Below, piece by piece: positions 9,331-17,941 of a stretch of DNA of 64,000 nt. This DNA comes from Variovorax guangxiensis (GTDB lineage Bacteria > Pseudomonadota > Gammaproteobacteria > Burkholderiales > Burkholderiaceae_C). Below the pieces are notes generated by a model, which was given only the letters and a program-made list of their open reading frames with translations, did no database searches and was not told the DNA's origin. The stretch is taken from NCBI RefSeq assembly GCF_003952165.1, contig NZ_RXFT01000008.1, positions 62,001 through 126,000 on the forward strand, given 5' to 3'. How positions within the stretch are numbered: the first letter of the stretch is position 1; each line of letters starts with the position of its first letter. The translations under genes and the position numbers were made by a program.

Positions 9331-9395
9331 GCGCCGCGCCGGGCCGCCCCAAGCAAGCTCGCACCGCAGTGCGAAGCACGAAGGTATTCCAATGA
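9327..9395 (+). CDS. 22-residue mini-ORF in repeat copy 1
   Basis: The frame starts MSAAPGRPKQ and ends STKVFQ, then TGA. Its ATG overlaps the fliK stop and its stop overlaps the next mini-ORF start, an arrangement typical of translational coupling. The peptide is basic (five Arg/Lys in 22 residues) and has no family I recognise. Translation is plausible from the layout, but function of the peptide itself is not supported. Confidence 0.35.
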   Translation: MSAAPGRPKQARTAVRSTKVFQ

Positions 9396-9456
9396 GCGCT
9401 GCGCCGGGCCGCCCCAGGCAAGCTCGCACCGCAGTGCGAAGCACGAAGGTATTCCA
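9327..9456 (+). repeat. Two tandem 65-bp repeats between fliK and fhlB
   Basis: Copies at 9327-9391 and 9392-9456 differ at two positions only. Each begins with an ATG that overlaps the preceding stop (ATGA), carries a 22-codon reading frame, and ends with GAAGGT about 8 bases before the next ATG, so each unit supplies a ribosome-binding site and start for what follows. The unit resembles a short repeat that I recall scattered in Variovorax-type genomes, which needs a genome search. Confidence 0.9.
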
Positions 9457-9460
9457 ATGA
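9392..9460 (+). CDS. 22-residue mini-ORF in repeat copy 2
   Basis: It is identical to the first mini-ORF except Lys9 to Arg (the other change is silent). Its stop TGA overlaps the ATG of fhlB. It may act as a leader that passes ribosomes from fliK to fhlB. Confidence 0.35.
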   Translation: MSAAPGRPRQARTAVRSTKVFQ

Positions 9461-9732
9461 ACGAGGTGCTCGACAACCGCAACAGCGCCGTCGCGCTGTC
9501 CTATGCGGACAAGACGCGGGCGCCCGTCGTCGTGGCCAAGGGTTATGGCGTGGTCGCCGAATCGATCATGCGCGAGGCGCGCGAGCACGGGCTTTACGTG
9601 CACTCGTCGGCCGACCTCGTGAAGCTCCTGATGCAGGTCGACCTGGACAGGCAGGTCCCGCCGCAGCTGTACCTCGCCGTGGCGGAGGTGATGGCGTGGA
9701 TCTACCGCCTCGAGGGTCGCGCAGGCGACTAA
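9457..9732 (+). CDS. fhlB: FhlB: free-standing FlhB C-terminal domain-like protein
   Basis: The 91-residue protein aligns with the cytoplasmic C-terminal domain of FlhB (FlhB_CC). SAVALSY, AP.VVAKG and QLYLAVAEVMAWIYRLEG match FAVALKY, APRVVAKG and LYTAVAEVLAWVYQLRRW in the full-length FlhB at 20.2 kb. It lacks membrane segments and the autocleaving NPTH tetrapeptide (here DNRN precedes SAVAL). Such FhlB proteins are thought to replace or modulate the cleaved FlhB C domain at the export gate. It follows the FliK-like gene and is coupled to it through the two 65-bp repeats. Confidence 0.85.
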   Translation: MNEVLDNRNSAVALSYADKTRAPVVVAKGYGVVAESIMREAREHGLYVHSSADLVKLLMQVDLDRQVPPQLYLAVAEVMAWIYRLEGRAGD

Positions 9733-10039
9733 TTGACCAGATGGACCAATGTGAAATCATGAATCGAGAAATTCGTTCAAATGGTCTTTCATCGGGGCTA
9801 AATAAACCCATAGCGTTTATCAATTCGATGTTGTTGACGAATAAATTCGCGCTTTTTTGGGTGGCGTCTGAAACATTTGTTACCCAAACGGCTGACACCT
9901 GTAAACGCGGGGCCTCCATTGGGGGATGAGAGGAGCCTTGTCAGATGCCTCCTACCTTTTTTACCCTCATGTCATACAAAACACTTCAACATGTAAAACT
10001 TTGTGTATATAATGTATACACGATTGTTAGGAGCACGAA
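9733..10039 (+). promoter_or_regulatory. AT-rich flhDC regulatory island (307 bp, no gene)
   Basis: This stretch is strikingly AT-rich against flanking high-GC genes, with runs such as AATAAATTCG, GTTTATCAATTC and CATACAAAACAC. Short readings through it have no recognisable product. It holds the flhD promoter near its 3' end and ample room for regulators. flhDC promoters in other bacteria are large integration sites for many regulators, and the base composition fits that role. Confidence 0.75.
9985..10021 (+). promoter_or_regulatory. flhDC promoter with dyad over the -10
   Basis: A consensus -10 TATAAT lies at 10008-10013 with TTCAAC as -35 at 9985-9990 (17-bp spacer). A perfect inverted repeat GTGTATA (10003-10009), 5 bases, TATACAC (10015-10021) covers the -10 and probable start site, suggesting a repressor operator. 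The start codon follows 19 bases after the dyad. Confidence 0.7.
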
Positions 10040-10432
10040 GTGAGCTTTGAATCGGAAATGGGATCAGACATGGAAAACGTCAACATCACCGCCAACGGCG
10101 TGATTTCGAGGGAAATCGGCGAGATAAATCTGGCCTATATGCTGCTGGCGCAGAAGCTGGTGAAGCAGGACAGGGCCGAGGCCATGTTCCGCCTCGGCGT
10201 GGGCCGTGAGCTGGCCGATCTGCTGGCGAACATGTCGCTCAGCCAGATCGTGAAGCTGGCCGCGTCCAACTTCCTGCTGTGCAGCTTCCGGCTGGACGAC
10301 CGCCCCATGTTCGCGGTGGTCGGCGAGGGCAAGGAGCCCGCGCTGCAGCAGGCGCATATGTCGATCCTGATGGCCGCGCGCCAGGCGCAAGCACAGTCGC
10401 AGGCGCAGATGCGCGGAGCGAGCGCGGCGTGA
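10040..10432 (+). CDS. flhD: Flagellar master regulator subunit FlhD
   Basis: FlhD pairs with FlhC in the FlhD4C2 activator of class II flagellar promoters. The core INLAYMLLAQKLVKQDRAEA, MFRLGVGRELADLLANMSLS and QIVKLAASNFLLCSFRLDD is typical FlhD. The GTG at 10040 follows GGAG at good spacing and gives 130 residues; ATG 10070 would give 120 and cannot be excluded. The C-terminal tail is Gln/Ala-rich. Its stop overlaps the flhC start. The promoter is AT-rich and probably highly regulated. Confidence 0.95.
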   Translation: MSFESEMGSDMENVNITANGVISREIGEINLAYMLLAQKLVKQDRAEAMFRLGVGRELADLLANMSLSQIVKLAASNFLLCSFRLDDRPMFAVVGEGKEPALQQAHMSILMAARQAQAQSQAQMRGASAA

Positions 10433-11016
10433 CCAGCAAGAGCGTCCTGGGCGAGGTGCGGCAGGTCCAGCTCGCGATCGAGCTGATCGGCCTCGGCGCG
10501 CGCCTGCAGTTCCTGGAAGCCGCGGTCACGCTGAGCCGCGAGCGCCTGATCCGCCTCTACAAGGAACTCAAGGGCGTCTCTCCGCCCAAGGGCCTGCTGC
10601 CGTTCTCCACCGATTGGTACATGACGTGGCTGGCCAACATCCACTCGTCGATGTTCTACAACATCTACCGGTTCATGCTCGACGAGGCGGACGAGAACGA
10701 GCTGCCCGCGCTCATCAAGGCCTACCGCCTCTACACGCAGCAGGTCGAGGCCAACGGTGGCGAGGTGGTGCTCGACTTCACCCGCGCCGAGACCATGGTC
10801 CGCTTCTTCGACAGCGACATGCTGCAGCTGAGCACCTGCTGTCGCTGCGGCGGCCATTTCGTGGCGCATGCGCACGACAACAAGAACGGATACGTGTGCG
10901 TGCTGTGCCGTCCGCCTTCGCGCGCGGGCAAGGCACGCAAGCCCAAGGCGACAGAGCGCCGCCGCGGCGGGCTCGTCGCGGTGGCGCCGGTGATGGACAT
11001 CGGCGGCGCCGTCTAG
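10429..11016 (+). CDS. flhC: Flagellar master regulator subunit FlhC
   Basis: FlhC supplies most DNA contacts of the FlhDC complex and binds zinc. The 195-residue protein, read from a GTG that overlaps the flhD stop, has cysteines at 137, 140, 157 and 160, exactly the zinc-ligand positions of E. coli FlhC (CCRCGG and CVLCRP). The N-terminal VRQVQLAIELIGLGARLQFL is characteristic. A strong hairpin follows the gene, so flhDC may be a bicistronic unit separate from motAB. Confidence 0.97.
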   Translation: MTSKSVLGEVRQVQLAIELIGLGARLQFLEAAVTLSRERLIRLYKELKGVSPPKGLLPFSTDWYMTWLANIHSSMFYNIYRFMLDEADENELPALIKAYRLYTQQVEANGGEVVLDFTRAETMVRFFDSDMLQLSTCCRCGGHFVAHAHDNKNGYVCVLCRPPSRAGKARKPKATERRRGGLVAVAPVMDIGGAV

Positions 11017-11024
11017 GAAAAGTG

Positions 11025-11055
11025 CCCCGCCGGCGGCCATGGCCGCCAGGGGTTT
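11025..11055 (+). terminator. Hairpin terminator after flhDC
   Basis: CCCC (11025-11028) and GGGG (11049-11052) enclose the perfect palindrome GGCGGCC-AT-GGCCGCC (11032-11047), followed by TTT. The T-run is short, so termination may be partial. No convincing sigma-28 promoter for motA is visible in the 36 bases that remain before the motA GTG. Confidence 0.5.
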
Positions 11056-11091
11056 GTTGATTCGACGCCCGCTGGGCGATAGGGGAAGCGC

Positions 11092-11952
11092 GTGCTGGTT
11101 CTGGTTGGATACATCGTGGTGATCGGTGCCGTCTTCGGTGGCTACGGCCTCATGGGCGGGCACTTCGGCGTCCTGTTCCAGCCGGTCGAACTGCTCATGA
11201 TCGGCGGCTCGGCGCTGGGCGCCTTCATCGCCGGCAACAACGGCAAGACCATCAGGGCCACCATCAAGGAGCTGCCCCTGCTGCTGCGCACCTCCAAGCA
11301 CAACCGCCAGCTCTACATGGACCTGCTCGCGCTGCTGTACGAGCTGCTCGCCAAGGCCCGCAAGGAAGGGATGATGAAGCTGGAGACCGACGTGGAAGAC
11401 CCGTCCCAGAGCGAGATCTTCACGCGCTATCCGAACATCATGGCGCACGAGGGCATCACCGTCTTCCTGTGCGACTACCTGCGCCTGGTCATCAGCGGCA
11501 ACACCGATGCGCACGAGATCGAGGCGCTGATGGACCACGAGATCGAGACCATCCGCCATGAGGCCGCGGTGCCCGGCCACAGCCTCTCGCGCGTGGGCGA
11601 CGCGCTGCCCGCGCTGGGCATCGTCGCGGCAGTGATGGGCGTGGTGCACGCACTCGGCTCCGCCAACCTGCCGCCCTCCGAAATGGGCGCGCTGATCGCT
11701 CACGCGATGGTGGGCACCTTCCTCGGCGTGCTGCTGGCCTACGGCTTCGTCTCGCCGCTGGCCTCGCTGATCGAGCAGAAGGTGGAAGAGGGCATGAAGA
11801 TCTACCAGTGCGCCAAGGTCACGCTGCTGGCCAACCTCAACGGCTACGCGCCTCAGCTCGCGGTGGAATTCGGCCGCAAGGTGCTGTTCTCGACCGAGCG
11901 CCCCTCCTTCACCGAGCTGGACGACCACGTCCGCGAAGTCAAGGCGCGCTGA
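11092..11952 (+). CDS. motA: Flagellar stator protein MotA
   Basis: MotA is the inner-membrane stator subunit that converts proton flow into torque on FliG. The 286-residue protein has four hydrophobic segments and keeps R90, E98 and P173 at E. coli numbering. The start is a GTG preceded by AGGGGAAG. MotB follows after 40 bases. The residues near P173 (PALGIVAAVMGVV) match proton-type stators. Confidence 0.97.
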   Translation: MLVLVGYIVVIGAVFGGYGLMGGHFGVLFQPVELLMIGGSALGAFIAGNNGKTIRATIKELPLLLRTSKHNRQLYMDLLALLYELLAKARKEGMMKLETDVEDPSQSEIFTRYPNIMAHEGITVFLCDYLRLVISGNTDAHEIEALMDHEIETIRHEAAVPGHSLSRVGDALPALGIVAAVMGVVHALGSANLPPSEMGALIAHAMVGTFLGVLLAYGFVSPLASLIEQKVEEGMKIYQCAKVTLLANLNGYAPQLAVEFGRKVLFSTERPSFTELDDHVREVKAR

Positions 11953-11992
11953 CGCGCCCATCGCACGAGCCAGCACAGAGCAGCCAGCGATC

Positions 11993-12871
11993 ATGAGCGA
12001 CGACAAGCCAAGAGTCATCTTCAAGCACGTCCACAAGGGCAAGCACGGCGGCGCGCACGGCGGCGGCTGGAAGATCGCCTATGCCGACTTCATGACGGCC
12101 ATGATGGCCTTCTTCCTCGTGATGTGGCTGCTCTCCATTTCCAGCACCAAGCAGCGCGAAGGCATCGCGGAGCACTTCCGCATGCCGTTGCGCGTGGCGC
12201 TCACCGGCGGCGACAAGTCCAGCCTCAGCACCAGCATGATTCCCGGCGGAGGCGCCGACCCGGTGCACGTGGAGGGCGAGGTCAAGCTCACCGAGACCGC
12301 GAGCGAGGACGAGGCCGACGCCAGCCGCCTCGCCGAGATGAAGAGAAATCTCGACGCGCTGATCGAGAAGAGCCCTGTGTTCCAGCAGTTCCGCTCCCAG
12401 ATCCTCATCGACATCACCACCGAGGGCCTGCGCCTGCAGATCGTCGACACCGAGAACCGCCCGATGTTCGAGCTGGCCAGCGCGCGCGTGGTGCCGCACA
12501 TGCGCGCCATCCTGCGCGAGCTTGCGCCGGCGCTCAACGGCCTGCCCAACAAGATCACCCTGTCGGGCCACACCGACGCCATCGTCTACACCAACGACCG
12601 GTCCTACGGCAACTGGGAGCTGTCGTCAGACCGCGCCAACGCCTCGAGGCGCGAACTCGTGGCCGGCGGCATGGCCGAGGGCAAGGTGCTGCGCGTGATC
12701 GGCCTGGCCGACAGCATGCACCTGGACAAGGCCGATCCGCGCAACCCGATCAACCGGCGCATCAGCATCATCCTGCTCAACCACCGGACCCAGGAGCGCA
12801 TCGAGCGCGAGAACAGCGCGGAGCCCGTCGGCGGGCTGCGCATCGGCAAGGCGGCCGCGAAAGCGGACTGA
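11993..12871 (+). CDS. motB: Flagellar stator protein MotB
   Basis: MotB forms the proton channel with MotA and anchors the stator to peptidoglycan. The single membrane segment follows WKIAYADFMTAMMAFFLVMW, with the proton-carrying Asp at residue 32 as in E. coli. An OmpA-like domain occupies the C-terminal half (ITLSGHTDA, then NWELSSDRANASRRELV, RVIGLAD, NPINRRISIIL). Length is 292 residues, slightly shorter than E. coli. Confidence 0.97.
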   Translation: MSDDKPRVIFKHVHKGKHGGAHGGGWKIAYADFMTAMMAFFLVMWLLSISSTKQREGIAEHFRMPLRVALTGGDKSSLSTSMIPGGGADPVHVEGEVKLTETASEDEADASRLAEMKRNLDALIEKSPVFQQFRSQILIDITTEGLRLQIVDTENRPMFELASARVVPHMRAILRELAPALNGLPNKITLSGHTDAIVYTNDRSYGNWELSSDRANASRRELVAGGMAEGKVLRVIGLADSMHLDKADPRNPINRRISIILLNHRTQERIERENSAEPVGGLRIGKAAAKAD

Positions 12872-12924
12872 ACGGTCGCACGACAGCAGACGGCACAACA
12901 ACAAGAAACACACAAAGACACGAG

Positions 12925-15036
12925 ATGGACCTCAGTCAATTCACCCAAGCCTTCTTCGTCGAAGCCATCGAACTGCTCGCCGAGATGGAGCAGCTCCTGC
13001 TGGAACTCGATGTCGACGCCCCCGACAGCGAACAGCTCAACGCCATATTCCGCGCGGCGCACTCCATCAAGGGCGGCGCAGCGACTTTCGGTTTCACTGC
13101 CCTTACCAACACCACGCACGTTCTCGAGTCGCTTTTGGACCGCGCCCGCCATGGGCAGCTGCGTCTGACTGGCCGGATGATCGATGCATTCCTGGAAACG
13201 AAGGACGCCTTGCAAGAACAACTCACCGCCTACCAGGCAGGCAACGAGCCGGACCCGGACATGGTCGCGCACATCTGTGGCGTGCTTCAGCAACTCGCGC
13301 TCGAAAGCGGTGACGCAAGTGCGGCGGCACCCGCGCCCGCTCCGGCTCCTGCGCCGGCTCCTGCGCCGGCTCCAGCGCCGGCTCCAGCGCCTGTGGCGGC
13401 CTCCGAGCCCGTGGCTGCGCCGGCCGATGCCGGCGGCGGCAAGGGCGGCGGCGGCGCGCTGCGCGTCCGCTTCGCCCGCCTGTCGGAAAGCGAATGCGAG
13501 CTGCTGACCGGCGAGCTGGCCAATCTCGGCAAGGTGCTCTCGAGCACGCGCAGCAACGACCAGCTCACAGTGCTGCTCGAAACCACCTGCTCGCCAGACG
13601 ACATCGTCGCCGTCTGCTGCTTCGTCATCGACGAATCGCAGATCGACATCACGCACGAAGCGGTTGCCGAAGCTCCGGCAGCGGTGGCCGCACCCGCGCG
13701 CGCGCCCGAGCCCGAGCCCGCCGCGATCGTGGAAGCCGCGAAGCCGCAACCCGCGCCTTCTCCCGCACCCTCGGCGCCCACCACGGCAGCCGCTTCGTCC
13801 GCCGCCGCCAAGGAATCCAGCTCGATCCGCGTCGACGTCGAGAAGGTCGACCAGCTCATCAACCTCGTGGGCGAGCTCGTCATCACCCAGTCGATGCTCA
13901 CGCAGGCCGCGACCATGCTCGACCCGGTGGCCTACGAGCGCTTCCTCAGCGGCCTGGGCCACCTGGAGCGCAACGCACGCGACCTGCAGGAATCGGTCAT
14001 GTCCATCCGCATGATGCCGATGGACTACGTGTTCAGCCGCTTCCCGCGCGTCATCCGCGACGTGAGCGCCAAGCTGGGCAAGCAGGTCCGCCTGGACACC
14101 TACGGCAAGGAAACCGAGCTCGACAAGGGCCTGATCGAGCGCATCGTCGACCCGCTCACGCACCTGGTGCGCAACAGCCTCGACCACGGCATCGAGACGC
14201 CCGAGGTGCGCCTGGCCAAGGGCAAGGACGCCACCGGCCAGCTGCTGCTGTCGGCGCAGCACCACGGCGGCAACATCGTGATCGAGGTGAGCGACGACGG
14301 CGCGGGCCTCAACCGCGAGCGCATCCTTGCCAAGGCCATGCAGCAGGGCCTGCCGGTGAGCGAAACCATGCCCGACGACGAGGTGTGGCAGCTCATCTTC
14401 GCGCCCGGTTTCTCCACCGCCGAGCAGGTCACCGACATCTCGGGCCGCGGCGTGGGCATGGACGTGGTCAAGCGCAACATCCAGGAAATGGGCGGCCACG
14501 TCGAGATCCACTCGCGCGGCGGGCAGGGCACCACCACGCGCATCGTGCTGCCGCTGACGCTGGCCATCCTCAACGGCATGTCGGTCAAGGTGGGCAGCGA
14601 GGCCTACATCCTGCCGCTGAGCTACGTCATCGAGTCGCTGCAGCCGCTGCCGGAGCACCTGCATTCCATCACCGCCGACGGCCACGTGATCCGCGTGCGC
14701 GGCGAGTACCTGCCGCTCATCGAGCTGCACCGCGTGTTCGACGTGGCCGGCGCGCAGACGCACCCCACGCAGGGCATCCTGGTGATCGTGCAGGCCGACG
14801 ACAGCCGCTTCGCGCTGCTGGTGGACGAGCTGCTCGGACAGCACCAGGTGGTGGTGAAGAACCTCGAGACCAACTACCGCAAGGTGCCCGGCATCTCCGC
14901 CGCGACCATCCTCGGCGACGGCAGCGTGGCCTTCATCATCGACGTGGGCGCCATGCCGCGCATCCAGCGCGCGCAGGCCGCGAGTGCGGCCGCGCTCGCG
15001 GGCGCGGCCCGGAGGACCGACGCCATTGCACTCTGA
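12925..15036 (+). CDS. cheA: Chemotaxis histidine kinase CheA
   Basis: CheA autophosphorylates on receptor signals and passes phosphate to CheY and CheB. The 703-residue protein has the P1 phosphotransfer domain with His46 (AAHSIKGGAATFGF), an Ala-Pro repeat linker (about 133-160), a P2-like middle domain (about 170-245), a second Ala-Pro linker, dimerisation and kinase domains (LVRNSLDHGIE, then EVSDDGAGLNRE, FSTAEQVTDISGRGVGMDVV), and a C-terminal CheW-like regulatory domain. ATG 12925 was chosen because it starts P1. No cheW follows, which is unusual. Confidence 0.97.
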   Translation: MDLSQFTQAFFVEAIELLAEMEQLLLELDVDAPDSEQLNAIFRAAHSIKGGAATFGFTALTNTTHVLESLLDRARHGQLRLTGRMIDAFLETKDALQEQLTAYQAGNEPDPDMVAHICGVLQQLALESGDASAAAPAPAPAPAPAPAPAPAPAPAPVAASEPVAAPADAGGGKGGGGALRVRFARLSESECELLTGELANLGKVLSSTRSNDQLTVLLETTCSPDDIVAVCCFVIDESQIDITHEAVAEAPAAVAAPARAPEPEPAAIVEAAKPQPAPSPAPSAPTTAAASSAAAKESSSIRVDVEKVDQLINLVGELVITQSMLTQAATMLDPVAYERFLSGLGHLERNARDLQESVMSIRMMPMDYVFSRFPRVIRDVSAKLGKQVRLDTYGKETELDKGLIERIVDPLTHLVRNSLDHGIETPEVRLAKGKDATGQLLLSAQHHGGNIVIEVSDDGAGLNRERILAKAMQQGLPVSETMPDDEVWQLIFAPGFSTAEQVTDISGRGVGMDVVKRNIQEMGGHVEIHSRGGQGTTTRIVLPLTLAILNGMSVKVGSEAYILPLSYVIESLQPLPEHLHSITADGHVIRVRGEYLPLIELHRVFDVAGAQTHPTQGILVIVQADDSRFALLVDELLGQHQVVVKNLETNYRKVPGISAATILGDGSVAFIIDVGAMPRIQRAQAASAAALAGAARRTDAIAL
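13330..13393 (+). repeat. 12-bp tandem repeat encoding Ala-Pro linker in cheA
   Basis: Units of about 12 bp (CCGGCTCCTGCG and close variants) encode a run of Ala-Pro pairs between the P1 and P2 regions of CheA. Such repeats can vary in copy number between strains and would change linker length without shifting frame in steps of four residues. Confidence 0.8.
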
Positions 15037-15056
15037 CATCCGACGGAGACAGCTGA

Positions 15057-16355
15057 ATGCGGTTTGATTTCTTCCGTCGCGCTTCCGAAGGCGCCGGCGC
15101 CGAAACCGGCGCCTCCACCCAGCCCGAGGCCGGCTGCGAAGGCCACCTGGCCTACGCGATGCTGCTCGACGCGCAGAGGCGCGTGATCGGCTATCGCATG
15201 GCCTGGCGCGCCGCCGGCGCGGCTTCCGATGCGTGCGGCGCAGCGGGCGTCAAGGCGCTCATGGACACGCTCGCCATGCACCTCAACCCTGGCGACGAAG
15301 GCTGGCTGCTGGGCTCGCAGCTGCTGTTCGTCGACGTGACGGTCGATGCGCTCTTCCAGAGCGAGCTCCAGTCGCTGCCGCCGCAGCAGGTGGTGCTGTG
15401 CATGCGCGCGGACGAACTGATGGACGCCGACCTGCGCTCCATCCTGCTGTTCCTGCGCGAGCAGGGCTTCGGCTTCATGCAGTGCGCAGGCGCCGTACTG
15501 CCTGAAGACCCGGAGCTGCGCTCCATCGTCACCCACCTCGAAGTCGGCGCGAACGACGCGGACACCGTCGCGCGCCTGCGCCAGGACGCCCAGCTGGGCC
15601 ACCCGCCAGTGGAGCCGGTGGCCTCGCGCGTGGAAGACTGGATCGAGTTCGATGCCTGTGCGTCGCGGCGCGTGAACGTGTTCATCGACGGCGCCTTCCG
15701 CAACCCGCCGGTGCTCGAGACCGAAGACGCGCTGCAGCCCGAGTCGCTGCTGATCGTGCAGCTGATGCAGATGCTCCAGCGCAACGAAGACCTGCGCGTG
15801 ATCGAGGCCGCGCTCAAGCACGACGCCGCGCTCACCTACCGCCTGCTGCGCTACATCAACTCGCCCGCAGTGGGCATGGCGGTGGAGATCCACTCGCTGC
15901 GCCACGCGGTCGCCATGCTCGGCTATTCGCCGCTTTACCGCTGGCTCTCGCTGCTGCTGGCCACCAGCAACAAGGCGGGCTCGCCCTACATGATGAAGAA
16001 GGCCATCCTGCGCGGGCGCTTCGTCGAGCTGGTGGGGCAGGGCATGCTGCCCGCCAGCGAGGCCGACAACCTTTTCGTGGCGGGCATGTTCTCGCTGCTC
16101 GACCAGCTGCTGGGCGTGTCGATGGAAGGCGTGCTGCGCAAGGTGCAGCTCACCGAGGCGGTACAGCAGGCCATTCTTTCGCGCGGAGGACTGTACGGCC
16201 CCTTCGTGGCGCTGGCCGAGAGCTGCGAGCTCGACGACGGGCAGGCGGCGCGCCTGTCGGAGGCGCTGTTCCTGAGCCCGGCGCAGGTCAATGCCGCGCA
16301 GCTCTCCGCGCTGGTGTGGGCGCAGGGCGCCAGCCCTGCCGCGAGCGAGCAATGA
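15057..16355 (+). CDS. EAL-like/HDOD domain protein (YuxH type)
   Basis: The 432-residue protein has a degenerate EAL-like N-terminal half (AYAMLLDAQRRVIGYRMAWR, LLGSQLLFVDVT, VVLCMRADELMDADLR). No E-A-L triplet is visible, so cyclic-di-GMP hydrolysis is unlikely. The C-terminal half is an HDOD domain (IEAALKHDAALTYRLLRYIN, MAVEIHSLRHAVAMLGY). This architecture is seen in signalling proteins of unknown output. It follows cheA by 20 bases, in the slot where cheW or a receptor gene often lies, and probably shares its transcript. A role linking second-messenger sensing to motility is inference. Confidence 0.8.
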   Translation: MRFDFFRRASEGAGAETGASTQPEAGCEGHLAYAMLLDAQRRVIGYRMAWRAAGAASDACGAAGVKALMDTLAMHLNPGDEGWLLGSQLLFVDVTVDALFQSELQSLPPQQVVLCMRADELMDADLRSILLFLREQGFGFMQCAGAVLPEDPELRSIVTHLEVGANDADTVARLRQDAQLGHPPVEPVASRVEDWIEFDACASRRVNVFIDGAFRNPPVLETEDALQPESLLIVQLMQMLQRNEDLRVIEAALKHDAALTYRLLRYINSPAVGMAVEIHSLRHAVAMLGYSPLYRWLSLLLATSNKAGSPYMMKKAILRGRFVELVGQGMLPASEADNLFVAGMFSLLDQLLGVSMEGVLRKVQLTEAVQQAILSRGGLYGPFVALAESCELDDGQAARLSEALFLSPAQVNAAQLSALVWAQGASPAASEQ

Positions 16356-16430
16356 AGCAAGCCGCGGCCGGAGTGCCAAAAGTGCGGGGCATTTGCGCGT
16401 CTGATCGGTCCATTGGAAACGGTGGCCGCT

Positions 16431-17300
16431 ATGTACATTGAAAGCCAACCTTCCAGGCTGGCCGTGACCACCGAGTTCCTTTTCACCGACAGCGACTTCT
16501 CGCGCGTGCGCACCCTCATCCATCGCCGCGCCGGCATCGCCCTGGGCGAGCAGAAGCGGCAGATGGTCTACAGCCGCCTCTCGCGCCGGCTGAGGGAGCT
16601 GCAGCTGCCCGACTTCGCCTCGTACCTCGACTGGCTCGAACAGCGCCAGGACGGCGAGGAGTGGCAGCTCTTCATCAACTCGCTGACCACCAACCTCACC
16701 TCGTTCTTCCGCGAGGCGCATCACTTCCCGACGCTGGCCGAGCACGTGCGCAAGGCGAAGCAGCCCGTCACCGTGTGGTGCGCGGCGGCATCGACGGGCG
16801 AGGAGCCCTATTCCATCGCCATCACGCTGATGGAGGCGCTGGGCGACAAGGCCGCGGCCTCGCGCGTGATCGCCACCGACATCGACACGGCGGTGCTGGC
16901 CAAGGCCTCTGCCGGCGTCTTCACCGCGGAGCAGGTGCGCAGGCTCGCGCCCGAGCGGCTGCGGCGCTTCTTCAACAAGGGCACCGGCTCCAACGCGGGC
17001 AAGGTGCGCGTGCGGCCCGAGGTCGCGGCGATGGTGAAGTTCTCGCGGCTCAACCTGCTCGACAGCGCCTGGGCGGTGAAGGAGCCGGTGGACGCGATCT
17101 TTTGCCGCAATGTGATGATCTATTTCGACAAGCCGACGCAGAAGAAGGTGCTCGACCGCTTCGCGCCGCTGCTCAAGGCCGACGGCCTGCTGTTCGCCGG
17201 GCATTCGGAGAACGCCTCGCTGGTCAACCAGGCCTTCCGCCCGCTGGGCCAGACCGTGTACGAGCTGGCGCGCTCGCGTGCCGCGGGTGCTTCCTCATGA
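16431..17300 (+). CDS. cheR: Chemotaxis protein methyltransferase CheR
   Basis: CheR methylates glutamates on chemoreceptors using S-adenosylmethionine. The 289-residue protein carries [12 protein letters not shown], the SAM-binding [20 protein letters not shown] and the [10 protein letters not shown] motif. ATG 16431 is chosen; an in-frame TTG at 16413 is possible and neither has a clear ribosome-binding site. The stop overlaps the cheD ATG. The 75-base gap before it holds no gene or clear promoter. Confidence 0.95.
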   Translation: MYIESQPSRLAVTTEFLFTDSDFSRVRTLIHRRAGIALGEQKRQMVYSRLSRRLRELQLPDFASYLDWLEQRQDGEEWQLFINSLTTNLTSFFREAHHFPTLAEHVRKAKQPVTVWCAAASTGEEPYSIAITLMEALGDKAAASRVIATDIDTAVLAKASAGVFTAEQVRRLAPERLRRFFNKGTGSNAGKVRVRPEVAAMVKFSRLNLLDSAWAVKEPVDAIFCRNVMIYFDKPTQKKVLDRFAPLLKADGLLFAGHSENASLVNQAFRPLGQTVYELARSRAAGASS

Positions 17301-17941
17301 GCGCGGCCTCGAATGCGGCCGCCCCGGGCTCGGTGGCGAGCCATCATTATTTCGACCGCGACGTCGGGATGATGGCCGTGAAGCTGCTGCCCTCCGAGTA
17401 CTACGTGACATCGAGCAACACCGCGCTCAGCACGGTGCTGGGCTCCTGCGTGGCCGCCTGCCTGCACGACCGCGAGGCGGGCGTGGCCGGCATGAACCAT
17501 TTCATGCTGCCCGACGACGGCGAAGCCGGCGCCTCGGCCGGCACGCGCGACGCCACCGAATCGATGCGCTACGGCACCTACGCCATGGACGTGCTGATCC
17601 GCGAGCTGGTGCGCGCGGGCGCGCGCCGCGACCGGCTCAAGGCCAAGGTCTTCGGCGGCGGCGCGGTGCTGGCGAACATGACCACGCTCAACATCGGCGA
17701 CCGCAACGCCGACTTCGTGCTGCGCTACCTGGGCAACGAGCGCATCGAGGTCGCCGCGCAGGACCTGCGCGGGCCGCATGCGCGCCGCGTGTGCTTCGTG
17801 CCGGCGACGGGAAAGGCCATCGTGCGCAAGCTGCGCGCGCAGACAGAAGTGCGCCAGGTGCAGCACGAGGAGGGCGAGCTGCTGCGCAGACTGTCCGGCT
17901 CGCGCGCTGCATCGGCTGCCGATAACAAAGGAAACCTGTGA
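17297..17941 (+). CDS. cheD: Chemoreceptor glutamine deamidase CheD
   Basis: CheD deamidates glutamines on receptors and in some species works with CheC. The 214-residue protein has the catalytic Cys51 in [10 protein letters not shown] and His68 in GMNHFMLP, and [12 protein letters not shown] further on. The ATG overlaps the cheR stop and the stop overlaps the cheB GTG, so cheR-cheD-cheB are translationally coupled. No cheC is present in the window. Confidence 0.95.
   Translation: MSAASNAAAPGSVASHHYFDRDVGMMAVKLLPSEYYVTSSNTALSTVLGSCVAACLHDREAGVAGMNHFMLPDDGEAGASAGTRDATESMRYGTYAMDVLIRELVRAGARRDRLKAKVFGGGAVLANMTTLNIGDRNADFVLRYLGNERIEVAAQDLRGPHARRVCFVPATGKAIVRKLRAQTEVRQVQHEEGELLRRLSGSRAASAADNKGNL

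Noticed and set aside
11056-11082. Sigma-28 promoter before motA
   Set aside because: A GGCGATAG near-match to the -10 exists but the -35 region (GTTGATTC) does not fit the consensus, so it is not called.
12604-15039. Long antisense reading frame opposite cheA
   Set aside because: It mirrors the cheA frame and has no recognisable domain; cheA is unambiguous.
15057-16355. Active c-di-GMP phosphodiesterase
   Set aside because: No EAL triplet or metal ligand motifs are visible, so only a degenerate EAL-like fold is claimed.
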